A DNA stretch of 64,000 bases, from contig NZ_AZXF01000014.1 in assembly GCF_000515115.1 (NCBI RefSeq), positions 22,613 to 86,612 on the forward strand, given 5' to 3'. This document shows positions 34,559-41,716 of the stretch, piece after piece. Both the position numbers and the translations under genes were made by a program. The notes beneath the pieces were generated by a model. It saw only the letters and a program-made list of their open reading frames with translations. It had not been told where the DNA came from and ran no database searches. Position 1 is the first letter of the stretch, and every line of letters begins with the position of its first letter. The stretch comes from Nocardiopsis sp. CNT312. GTDB lineage: Bacteria > Actinomycetota > Actinomycetes > Streptosporangiales > Streptosporangiaceae.

Positions 34559-37500
34559 TCACGGCCGCCCGCGGCGCTTCTCCGCGGTGGCCACCAGGCG
34601 GGAGGCCAGGTGGTCGGCGGCCTCATCGTCGAAGAGTTCGATCCCGTTCAAGTGGCAGTCGATCAGCGCGCGCACCACCTTCTTGTGCAGCTTGCGCGCC
34701 CCGACCGGGCCGTAGCTCGCCAGGGCGATCTCGCGGTGCATCAGGTCGGTGACCTGGACGGTGAGGCCTCGCAGCAACCGCCGCAGGTTCTCCTCCAGGG
34801 GCGATTCGTCCCCGGCGCGCACCGCTCCCGCCAGCAGGTCGTAGAACGGGGCCTGGGTGTGCGGGTCGAGTCCGCTGTCGTCGGCCTCCCGTTCGGCGGC
34901 CGCATCCGCCATGAAGTCGCGCAGCGCTTCGGCGAGGTCCGCCCAGTTCCCGTCGAGACTGGTGAGGATCTCGTCGAGCCGTTCGGAGAGCTTGCCGTAG
35001 CGTTCGGGGTCCCTGTCCAGGTTCTCGCTGATGTGGTGGCGCAGCGCGTGTTCCATCTCCGAGGCCTTGGCACGGTCGGAGGACAGCGCCTCGACCCTGG
35101 TGTGGAAGTCGGCCGCCGTGATGGCCGTGGGAGGGATCTTCGTGCGGATATCGTGCACGCGGATGTAGCGGTCGATGAGGTCGCGCACCTTGCCCCCGTA
35201 CAGGGAGGGGTCGAAGCCGTCGGCCTCCCGGTAGCGGCCCCGGGCGATCTCGGCGATGGCGCCGAAGGCCTTGGCGTCGGGGACGAACTCGCGCGCCTCG
35301 GGGCGGGGCAGCACCGTCTCCAGGCTCCGGTTGAACTCCTTCAGGGCGTTGGAGAACTCCCGGCGGATGCGCTCGTCGGCCAGGACCTGGACGCACTCCT
35401 CCCGCGCCTGGTCGGTGCCGAAGTCCGTCAGGCCCCGGACGGTGAAGACCCGGCGGACGCGCTCGTGACGCTCGCGCAGCAGCGGCACCTCGTCGCGCAC
35501 ACTGCTGAGCGCGCCCTCGATGTCCTCGGCGGCGTAGGCGGCCAGCGCGGTCTTGAGGTGCTCGGCCACCCCGTAGTAGTCGATGACGTAGCCGACCCGC
35601 TTGCCCTTGGCGGTGCGGTTGACGCGGGCGATGGCCTGGAGGAGTTCGGCCTCCTTGATGTGCCGGTCCAGGTAGAGGATCTGCTCGTTCGGTGCGTCGA
35701 ACCCGGTCAACAGCATGGAGTTGACCACGAGGAAGGCCAGCGGGCTGGTCTTGTCCGGGTCGGGTCCCGGCCCCGCCGGGGGCAGCGGTCTCTTGAACGC
35801 GCGGATCCGGTTGCGGTGCCCGGTCGCGTCGGTCCACTCCTTCCAGTCCCCGTTGTCGTTGTGGGACGGGGAGATGACGGCGGCGGCGTCGAGCCGGGCG
35901 ATGAGGTCGCGGTAGCGCAGGGCGCGGATGAGCCGGGCGGTGGCGGCGTCGTAGGCGTCGCCGCTCTCCGCCTCCTCGGCCGCCTCGGGGGTGCGCAGCT
36001 CGGCGGGCAGGGCGTCGAGTTCGGCGACGAGTCCGTCCCGGGCCCGCAGCAGCGCGGCCCGGTAGCGGACGGCGGCCTTGCGCGAGACGGCCACGACCTG
36101 GGCCTTGAAGCCGTTGGGCAGGATGGTGTCGACGTAGTGCCGCAGCATGCTCGCGGCCTTCTCCGCGATCATCGCTTCGGCTTCGAGGACGTCGTTCTTG
36201 GTGGCGTAGCGCTTCTTGAGCTCCTCCAGCTGCTCGGGGGTGGCGTCGATCATGCTCACGAACAGCTCGTCCAGGCCGTTGCCGTCGCGCACGTGGGCCT
36301 TGGCGGTGCGCCCCTCGTAGAGGATGGGCACGGTGGCGCCGTCGGCCTCGGACTGCTTGATGGTGTAGGAGTCGATGAAGGCGCCGAACACCTTGCTGGT
36401 GAAGCGCTCCTTGTCGCCCATGATGATGGGCGTGCCGGTGAAGCCCACCCGGACCGCGTTGGGCAGGGCGCCCATGAGGTTGGCGTGCAGCTGGGAGGTC
36501 TGGGAGCGGTGCGCCTCGTCCACGAGGATGAGGATGTCGGTGGAATCGTCGATGACGTCCAGCTGGGGAACGGGCTCCTTCCCCTCGCCCCCGCCCTCGG
36601 CGTCAGCGCCCCCCTCGTCGGCGGTGTCGGTGTCGCCGGTCCCTGGGGCGGTGCCGCCGGCCTGGTACTTGTGGATCATCGCGAAGTACAGGCCCTTGCC
36701 GGGCACGGCGAGGGTAGGCGCGAGCTCCTCCACCTTGGGGATGGTCTCGCTGCTCTCCCCGGTGAGCGCCATGGTCTTGCTGAGCTGGTCCTGGAGCTGG
36801 GTGCGGTCGGTGACCACGACGATCTTGAACCCGGTCAGCCGGGGCTGCGAGCGCATGACCCGCACCAGGAACACCATGGTGAGGCTCTTGCCGGACCCCT
36901 GGGTGTGCCAGACGATGCCGCCCCGGCGGTCGAACTCCCCGTCCTGGGGGCGGGTGGGTTTGGTGAGCATGCGCCGGACGGAGCGGTGCACGGCACGGTA
37001 CTGCTGGTAGCGGGCGACGACCTTGACCTTGCTGGTGCCGGTGTCCATGAACAGGGTGAAGTGCCGAACCAGGTCCAAGAGGACCTCGGGGCGCAGCATC
37101 CCCGCGACCAGGACGTGCTGGCCGTTCAGCGCCCCCGGGTCGGTGAGCCCCGCCTCGGCGGCGGCCCGCTCGCGGCCGTGGGGCTCGGTGGTCTTCCACT
37201 CGGCGTAGTGCTCGGGCTCGGCGGTGAACCCGGCGGCGCGGGCGTTGGTGCCGCAGGCTGCCACGACGAACTGGTTGGTGTGGAAGAGGCGTTCGTTGCC
37301 TTCGGCGGCGCTGACCTCGGAGCGCTGGTTGGCGTAGCGGCGCATCTGGTCGATCGCCTCGGCCATGGGTGCGTGGGTGTCGGGGCTCTTGGCCTCGATG
37401 ACGACCAGGGGGATGCCGTTGACGAACAGGACCAGGTCGGGAATGATCCGGTCCCTGCCCGCGGCTCCGGGGCCGTCCACGGTGAACTGCCGGACGACGC

Positions 37501-37918
37501 GGAAGTCGTTGTTGCCGACGTCGTCGAAGTCGATGAAGCGGACCGTCTGGCGGCGCCCGCCATGCCATCCCTCGACCCCGTCCACCTGTGTCCCGGTCAG
37601 CAGGAGGGCGGTGAGCTCCTCGTTGATCTCGATCAGGGTGCGGGCCTGCGGGCGGGTGAGGGCGCTGACGGCCTGGCCGAGGCGGGCCTCGTCGAGCCAC
37701 TCGCGGCCGTCGTCGTCGGTGTTGATGCGGCGCAGCGCGGTGCGCAGGGGCAGCTCCAGGAGGGTCTCCCGGCGGGAGGAGCGCCCGCTGCTCTCCGCCA
37801 GGGTCCACCCCATGGCGGTGAGCTGGTCAATGAGGGGCTTCTCGGTGAGTTCCCACTCCGGGCCGGTGGGCATCGTGCCGGAGGAGGAATGGGGGGAACG
37901 GCCCTCGGAAGCGCGCAT
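34559..37918 (-). CDS. hsdR: Type I restriction enzyme R subunit
   Basis: A 1119-residue restriction and translocation subunit. The N-terminal nuclease has the PD-(D/E)xK core: Asp161 in IIPDLVLF, then Glu175 and Lys177 in VIEAKSP. The SF2 motor has Walker A TQGSGKS (339-345), the DEAH box (467-470) followed by RSQ, motif III FTGTPI and a late QAIARVNRT (motif VI). A 30-residue Gly/Asp/Glu-rich insertion lies at about 421-450 within the motor. The last 300 residues are helical, for docking to HsdM. The ATG at 37916-37918 with AAAGG upstream is preferred. It is separated from hsdS/hsdM by an inserted regulator module. Confidence 0.95.
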   Translation of the reverse strand: MRASEGRSPHSSSGTMPTGPEWELTEKPLIDQLTAMGWTLAESSGRSSRRETLLELPLRTALRRINTDDDGREWLDEARLGQAVSALTRPQARTLIEINEELTALLLTGTQVDGVEGWHGGRRQTVRFIDFDDVGNNDFRVVRQFTVDGPGAAGRDRIIPDLVLFVNGIPLVVIEAKSPDTHAPMAEAIDQMRRYANQRSEVSAAEGNERLFHTNQFVVAACGTNARAAGFTAEPEHYAEWKTTEPHGRERAAAEAGLTDPGALNGQHVLVAGMLRPEVLLDLVRHFTLFMDTGTSKVKVVARYQQYRAVHRSVRRMLTKPTRPQDGEFDRRGGIVWHTQGSGKSLTMVFLVRVMRSQPRLTGFKIVVVTDRTQLQDQLSKTMALTGESSETIPKVEELAPTLAVPGKGLYFAMIHKYQAGGTAPGTGDTDTADEGGADAEGGGEGKEPVPQLDVIDDSTDILILVDEAHRSQTSQLHANLMGALPNAVRVGFTGTPIIMGDKERFTSKVFGAFIDSYTIKQSEADGATVPILYEGRTAKAHVRDGNGLDELFVSMIDATPEQLEELKKRYATKNDVLEAEAMIAEKAASMLRHYVDTILPNGFKAQVVAVSRKAAVRYRAALLRARDGLVAELDALPAELRTPEAAEEAESGDAYDAATARLIRALRYRDLIARLDAAAVISPSHNDNGDWKEWTDATGHRNRIRAFKRPLPPAGPGPDPDKTSPLAFLVVNSMLLTGFDAPNEQILYLDRHIKEAELLQAIARVNRTAKGKRVGYVIDYYGVAEHLKTALAAYAAEDIEGALSSVRDEVPLLRERHERVRRVFTVRGLTDFGTDQAREECVQVLADERIRREFSNALKEFNRSLETVLPRPEAREFVPDAKAFGAIAEIARGRYREADGFDPSLYGGKVRDLIDRYIRVHDIRTKIPPTAITAADFHTRVEALSSDRAKASEMEHALRHHISENLDRDPERYGKLSERLDEILTSLDGNWADLAEALRDFMADAAAEREADDSGLDPHTQAPFYDLLAGAVRAGDESPLEENLRRLLRGLTVQVTDLMHREIALASYGPVGARKLHKKVVRALIDCHLNGIELFDDEAADHLASRLVATAEKRRGRP

Positions 37919-38068
37919 GGGCACCTTTCACGGCGTGGGGTGGGATGGCGGGAGGCGTGTCCGTGTCCTCCCGATTCTGCCATCCGACACCGTCAGAAGC
38001 CGGTGTTTTCGGCGCTCCCGAAGGCCGTTGCCCGCTGGCCGGAACCGGCCAGCGCGACCGGGAACCCG

Positions 38069-38278
38069 TCAGCCCCGGCCGGAGCCGGTCCCCCCGCGCA
38101 GGGTGGACAGGAGCGCGGCCCAGTCCGAGGAGGGGAAGGAGAGGTGCCCCAGGGGCCGGTTCTGCGTGTCGCGGACGTGGACCCGGGAAGGAGTGTCCGC
38201 CACCTCGACGCACGTAGGCCCGTTGCCGCTGTAACTGGACTTGCGCCAGTTCAGAGGTGTGAACTTTGAGTCACGCAT
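38069..38278 (-). CDS. DUF397 protein
   Basis: A 69-residue protein with the full DUF397 pattern: NWRKSSYSGNGPTCVEVADT and VHVRDTQNRPLGHLSFPSSD then WAALL. AAAGGAA precedes the ATG at 38276-38278. It lies 13 bp downstream of the XRE-DUF5753 gene on the same strand, so they form one operon. The presumed role is as the partner of that regulator. Confidence 0.92.
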   Translation of the reverse strand: MRDSKFTPLNWRKSSYSGNGPTCVEVADTPSRVHVRDTQNRPLGHLSFPSSDWAALLSTLRGGTGSGRG

Positions 38279-38291
38279 ACCTGGATTCCTT

Positions 38292-39161
38292 TCACCGCCC
38301 TTGACGCCTCTCACCATCAGCCAGCTCCGTGATGAGTGCGGTGGACTCAGACGGACTGAGCGCCATCGAACAGAGCTGGTTGAAAGCGAGCACGTACCGG
38401 AACACTTCCGCTTCTTCTTCGACGTAGAGGCTACTGGTCATGGCCTCTACGTGGACCACATCGGTGTCGTCACTGTCCGGGAACTTGAGGATGGTGAACT
38501 CACCCGCGGTAGCCGGATGCTCCCCGGACGCACTCAGCAGCACACGAACGGTCAAGTTGGGTTGTTCGGCAAGACTCACAAGATGTCTGAGCTGCTCTTC
38601 CATCACCTTGGGGCCGCCCACGTGGCGTTGGAGAGCCGCCTCATCCAGCACCACGGAGAGAGTCCGCGCATGATCGCTCATCAGCCTCTCTTGTCGCTCC
38701 ATGCGCACCTTCACACGACGAGCCACTTCCCCCGGCGGAGAGATCAGAAGAGCAGACTGCACGACCCGCTGCGCATACTCCTCGGTCTGTAGGACACCGC
38801 TCACGATCTGGGGCGAGTAGGTGAGGACCGAACACGCAGCGTTCTCAAGCTCGATGTAGTCCGCATAGTCCCGTGGGATCGCGTCGGCGTAAGCCTCCCA
38901 CCAGCCCTTAATCTTGGCTCCTTTGGCCAGCTCAAAGCACCTGTCTCGTTTGTCTTGCGGCACCTGGTAGAGATCCAGCAGTGCCCGCAGATCCTTGTTG
39001 CTGACAGCGATCCGCCCGGTTTCGATACGGCTGACTTTGGACTGCGACCACTGCAAACGTGACGCAGCCTGCTCACCTGAGAGTCCAGCAGCCTCCCTCA
39101 ACCGCTTGAGCTCCATGGACAGCCGTCGCCCACGGACGGTCTTTTTACGTCGCTGCGTCAT
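38292..39161 (-). CDS. XRE-family regulator with DUF5753 (Scr1-type)
   Basis: A 289-residue protein. The helix-turn-helix is at about residues 13-65 (ELKRLREAAGLSGEQAASRL, WSQSKVSRIETGRIAV). DUF5753 follows with IVSGVLQTEEYAQRVV, VRMERQERL, LSVVLDEAALQRHVGGPKVM and EEQLRHL. The ATG has GAGAGGGTG upstream. It is divergent from a HATPase gene, with an inverted repeat (GTGCATAATGCAC) in the shared promoter. Slightly lower GC than surrounding genes. The module is inserted between hsdR and hsdS. Confidence 0.92.
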   Translation of the reverse strand: MTQRRKKTVRGRRLSMELKRLREAAGLSGEQAASRLQWSQSKVSRIETGRIAVSNKDLRALLDLYQVPQDKRDRCFELAKGAKIKGWWEAYADAIPRDYADYIELENAACSVLTYSPQIVSGVLQTEEYAQRVVQSALLISPPGEVARRVKVRMERQERLMSDHARTLSVVLDEAALQRHVGGPKVMEEQLRHLVSLAEQPNLTVRVLLSASGEHPATAGEFTILKFPDSDDTDVVHVEAMTSSLYVEEEAEVFRYVLAFNQLCSMALSPSESTALITELADGERRQGR

Positions 39162-39243
39162 GCACACCCTCTCTGAGCATGTGGGGCGACCATCTTCACG
39201 GAACCCCTGGCATTCAGCAACAGAGTGTAGTAGACATGAGTCA

Positions 39244-39256
39244 GTGCATAATGCAC
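39244..39256. promoter_or_regulatory. Inverted repeat GTGCATAATGCAC
   Basis: A near-perfect 13-bp palindrome in the divergent promoter of the XRE-DUF5753 and HATPase genes. The flanking bases extend the left half-site to CAGTGCAT (39242-39249), the same half-site that forms the outer arms of the palindrome at 25585-25626. It is a likely operator for these regulators. Confidence 0.6.
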
Positions 39257-39305
39257 GGACTGATGCGATGCAGCTTGGCCTACCGCATCGGACCAAACAC
39301 AAAGC

Positions 39306-39341
39306 GGCCCTGATCAGGTGCTGGCACACCTGGTCAGGGCC
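39306..39341 (+). terminator. Leader hairpin upstream of HATPase operon
   Basis: GGCCCTGATCAGGTG (39306-39320) pairs with CACCTGGTCAGGGCC (39327-39341) with one mismatch and a 6-nt loop. It lies 35-70 bp before the start of the downstream HATPase gene, so it is either a terminator/attenuator in that leader or the end of a short upstream transcript. Confidence 0.6.
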
Positions 39342-39375
39342 TTGGCCCACGACCTGAGACAACAGGTGAGGACCC

Positions 39376-39891
39376 ATGTCCAACCGTATCTTCCCCAACA
39401 GTCCTGGACCCCGGCGGCGCCTGCCGTTGCGGCGCTGCTCCTTCCGGTTCATCGGACACCCGGAGAGCGTGAAGGAGGCCCGCGACTGGATGGCCCGCAA
39501 GCTGGTCTTCGCCGACGCCCCGGCGGAGACCGCCGAGAACACCCTGCTCCTGCTCTCGGAGCTGGCCACCAACAACATCCAGCACGCCCCGGCCGACGGC
39601 GCGGAACGCGGTGACTTCTACATCCGGGCGTTCTTCTTCTACGGGTGGCTGCGCGTGGAGGTGCTCGACGCCTACAAGCGGCCGCCCGCCTTCCGAGTCG
39701 CCGCCCCCGATGTCGACACCGACACCGACGCCTATGCCGAGGGCGGGCGCGGCCTGCTCCTGGTGAACGCCATCGCCTCCCGTTGGGGACGGTTCCGGTC
39801 CCCGCGTGGTCCGGGAATGTTCTTCGAGCTGTGTTGGAACGTCCCCGAGCCTCTGGCCCCGGTGGTTCCCCTCCCCAGGAAGAGCCGGTGA
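39376..39891 (+). CDS. ATP-binding protein, anti-sigma-type HATPase
   Basis: A 171-residue GHKL ATPase. The N-box is LLLLSELATNNIQHAP, the G1 region VEVLDAYKRPP (the second Asp-Gly is altered), and the G2 box AYAEGGRGLLLVNAIASRWG. Its TGA overlaps the ATG of the next gene (TGATG), so translation is coupled. It is divergent from the XRE-DUF5753 gene and completes a Scr1-type module like that at 25.7-27.7 kb. Confidence 0.88.
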   Translation: MSNRIFPNSPGPRRRLPLRRCSFRFIGHPESVKEARDWMARKLVFADAPAETAENTLLLLSELATNNIQHAPADGAERGDFYIRAFFFYGWLRVEVLDAYKRPPAFRVAAPDVDTDTDAYAEGGRGLLLVNAIASRWGRFRSPRGPGMFFELCWNVPEPLAPVVPLPRKSR

Positions 39892-40115
39892 TGGCGGTGG
39901 AGGGCTACCACGTACGGCCGAGCGCGGCCGTCCTGGCGCTGCGCGAGGAGTTCCCGGACTTCCTCATCTGCGAACTGCGCGGAGGGCAGGAACGGCCCAC
40001 CTTCGTGGCGACGAGTACCCGGACCACCGCCAGCGGTCGTCCCGAACTGGTCGTGTGCGCGTGTGTCGGAGAGCTGAAGAAGGCGTTGAGGGTTCTGGAA
40101 GGCGGTACGGCATGA
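39891..40115 (+). CDS. Small protein of the HATPase operon
   Basis: A 74-residue protein with no recognised domain. It starts MAVEGYHVRPSAAVLALREE and has an alternating strand pattern (FLICELRGG, RPTFVATSTR, ELVVCACVGEL), suggesting a small alpha/beta fold. It overlaps both neighbours (TGATG upstream, ATGA downstream), which strongly implies it is a real, co-translated gene. It may be a ligand or adaptor for the HATPase/XRE pair. Confidence 0.75.
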   Translation: MAVEGYHVRPSAAVLALREEFPDFLICELRGGQERPTFVATSTRTTASGRPELVVCACVGELKKALRVLEGGTA

Positions 40116-40447
40116 GCGCGGCCATGACTGCGGAGTCTGTGGGAGCGTCCACTGTCCAGGGGGTGAACCGCCTCCGCGCCGCCTACCGGCACCGGGGATG
40201 GACGGTGTGGCACGGCGACTCGACCGGCCAGTACTGGGCGGCGCACACCGGACGCATGGTGTTGCTGAGCGGTGGCAGCGTCTGGGAGTTGGCGGCGGAG
40301 ATCGAGAAGGTACAGCCGAGCAGGTCCGCACCGGCGGTTCCGGCTCAGGCACGGCGGCGGCGCGCAGGGCTGCGGCTGCCGCCGAGGCCCAAGCCTCGCG
40401 GCTACTGGGGCCGCCCGGCACGGTGGCCGGTGGCAGGCCATAGGTAG
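40112..40447 (+). CDS. Small protein with Arg/Pro-rich tail, HATPase operon
   Basis: A 111-residue protein. Residues 15-60 form a compact segment (RLRAAYRHRGWTVWHGDSTG, QYWAAHTGRMVLL, SVWELAAEIEKVQ), a pattern seen in small actinobacterial proteins linked to HATPase/XRE loci. The C-terminal 45 residues are Arg/Pro-rich and basic (ARRRRAGLRLPPRPKPRGYW). The ATG overlaps the previous stop (ATGA). The DNA of the tail is repeated, about 80% identical, at 46647-46740. Function unknown. Confidence 0.72.
   Translation: MSAAMTAESVGASTVQGVNRLRAAYRHRGWTVWHGDSTGQYWAAHTGRMVLLSGGSVWELAAEIEKVQPSRSAPAVPAQARRRRAGLRLPPRPKPRGYWGRPARWPVAGHR
40350..40440. repeat. Direct repeat, left copy
   Basis: About 90 bp encoding the Arg/Pro-rich tail of the 111-residue protein. 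It aligns with 46647-46740 in the same orientation at roughly 80% identity by eye, with matched hairpin-rich sequence beyond it. The two copies flank the hsdS-hsdM-AIPR block. Confidence 0.65.
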
Positions 40448-40462
40448 AGGGGTGTAGCGACC

Positions 40463-40491
40463 GTGGCCCGGGGCTGGTGTTCCCGGGCCAC
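40463..40491. terminator. Bidirectional terminator hairpin
   Basis: GTGGCCCGGG (40463-40472) and CCCGGGCCAC (40482-40491) form a perfect 10-bp stem with a 9-nt loop between the convergent HATPase operon and hsdS. Confidence 0.75.
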
Positions 40492-40510
40492 ATGTGTGTC
40501 CGAGGTGAGG

Positions 40511-41716
40511 TCAGACGGGAAGGTCCTTGAGCTGGTCCACGCGGACCCTGCCGGTCAACAGGTCGTCCATCAGCCCGGCCTTCAGCGTGCGCAGCTTCTC
40601 CAGCCGCGCCCGTTCGGCCGCGATCCGCTCGTCATGCGCTTCGATGATCGAAACGATCCGCCGCTGTTCCTCCAGCGAAGGAATGTTCATCTCCATCTGA
40701 GCAAAACGATCCGACCCCAGATGAGCAATGCTCGTTGTCTGGAAAGCGAACCGAGAAAAGTAGCCTAGCCTCAGCCAGGAACTGAACTTCAGCTGAGCAA
40801 ATTCGGGCAACAGGGAGCCCACACACCTATATCGAATCAGCGTATTCTGATAGCAGTACCGCCCCGGAGGACCCTGGTATATTGCCGAACGCCCAACCAG
40901 TTCCAGACTCTGCCCTTCATTCAGAAGGATATCACCAGGCTTCAATCCGTAAATCTCTCTCTCCCGAAGAGAGAAATTCATGCTCAAAACATCAGAGTAG
41001 TCAATTCGACCATCAAAAACGTTTGCCACGCGCAGGTACGGAGTAAGCGAAGTTCCGCTTTCGTGCTTCGGTGACCTCTGCCGCCCCATCCTGACTTCAC
41101 CGAAATCCGCAACCCTGCCCTGGACCCAGTCGTCAGCTGATGCGTACACAAGGTTCTCTTGCACAACAGCCCAGCGAGTCAGATCCAGCTTAGCGATGGC
41201 CGCTTCGCACGAGTGGGATGCCTCATCCAGAGCGTCCAGCACCTCAGCAATCTTCCGCTGCTCATACATCGGAAGCAGCGGAACTTTAAATATAGAAAAG
41301 AATCCAGCTGGAACTCGACGCTGGCCCGCTGAGCCGACCATAAAGGCCTCAGCTTTTTTCCGAAGAAGGCGGGACTGCGCCCAGTGGGCAACGAACCGAC
41401 TATGGGATTTCCCAGTTGAACGAAGAACATGAAATTCCGTACTGCCAAACCCAAAACCGGAATTCAGATCCCCTACAAGAGCACCCTTCCCATTTTCCAT
41501 ACAAGGGGTAATTTTGGCAAAGAGTACATCTTGCTCACGAAAGGCAGTATAGCCAATCGAATCTTCAACACTCCTCACATGAGAGGACACCACCCTGCCA
41601 TCATCTGAAACGTCAGACATACCCAGGAAGGAGCACTCACCCCCAAAAGGAAGATGCGTCTTCGGGTTGATTTCCGCCAGCACAGAAAATGGGACAATCC
41701 TCAAGGAATCATTCAT
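40511..41716 (-). CDS. hsdS: Type I restriction enzyme S (specificity) subunit
   Basis: A 401-residue DNA-recognition subunit with two target-recognition domains (about 1-150 and 195-345), each followed by a conserved helix. The first helix is [20 protein letters not shown] (about 158-180). The second is [20 protein letters not shown] with [18 protein letters not shown] at the end. These set the spacing of the bipartite target. The target-recognition parts are visibly lower in GC (near 50%) than hsdM and hsdR, typical of exchange by recombination. The ATG overlaps the hsdM stop region by 8 bp. Confidence 0.95.
   Translation of the reverse strand: MNDSLRIVPFSVLAEINPKTHLPFGGECSFLGMSDVSDDGRVVSSHVRSVEDSIGYTAFREQDVLFAKITPCMENGKGALVGDLNSGFGFGSTEFHVLRSTGKSHSRFVAHWAQSRLLRKKAEAFMVGSAGQRRVPAGFFSIFKVPLLPMYEQRKIAEVLDALDEASHSCEAAIAKLDLTRWAVVQENLVYASADDWVQGRVADFGEVRMGRQRSPKHESGTSLTPYLRVANVFDGRIDYSDVLSMNFSLREREIYGLKPGDILLNEGQSLELVGRSAIYQGPPGRYCYQNTLIRYRCVGSLLPEFAQLKFSSWLRLGYFSRFAFQTTSIAHLGSDRFAQMEMNIPSLEEQRRIVSIIEAHDERIAAERARLEKLRTLKAGLMDDLLTGRVRVDQLKDLPV

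Noticed and set aside
34610..38269. Plus-strand open frame opposite hsdR
   Set aside because: Shadow of hsdR; the minus strand carries the nuclease and helicase motifs.
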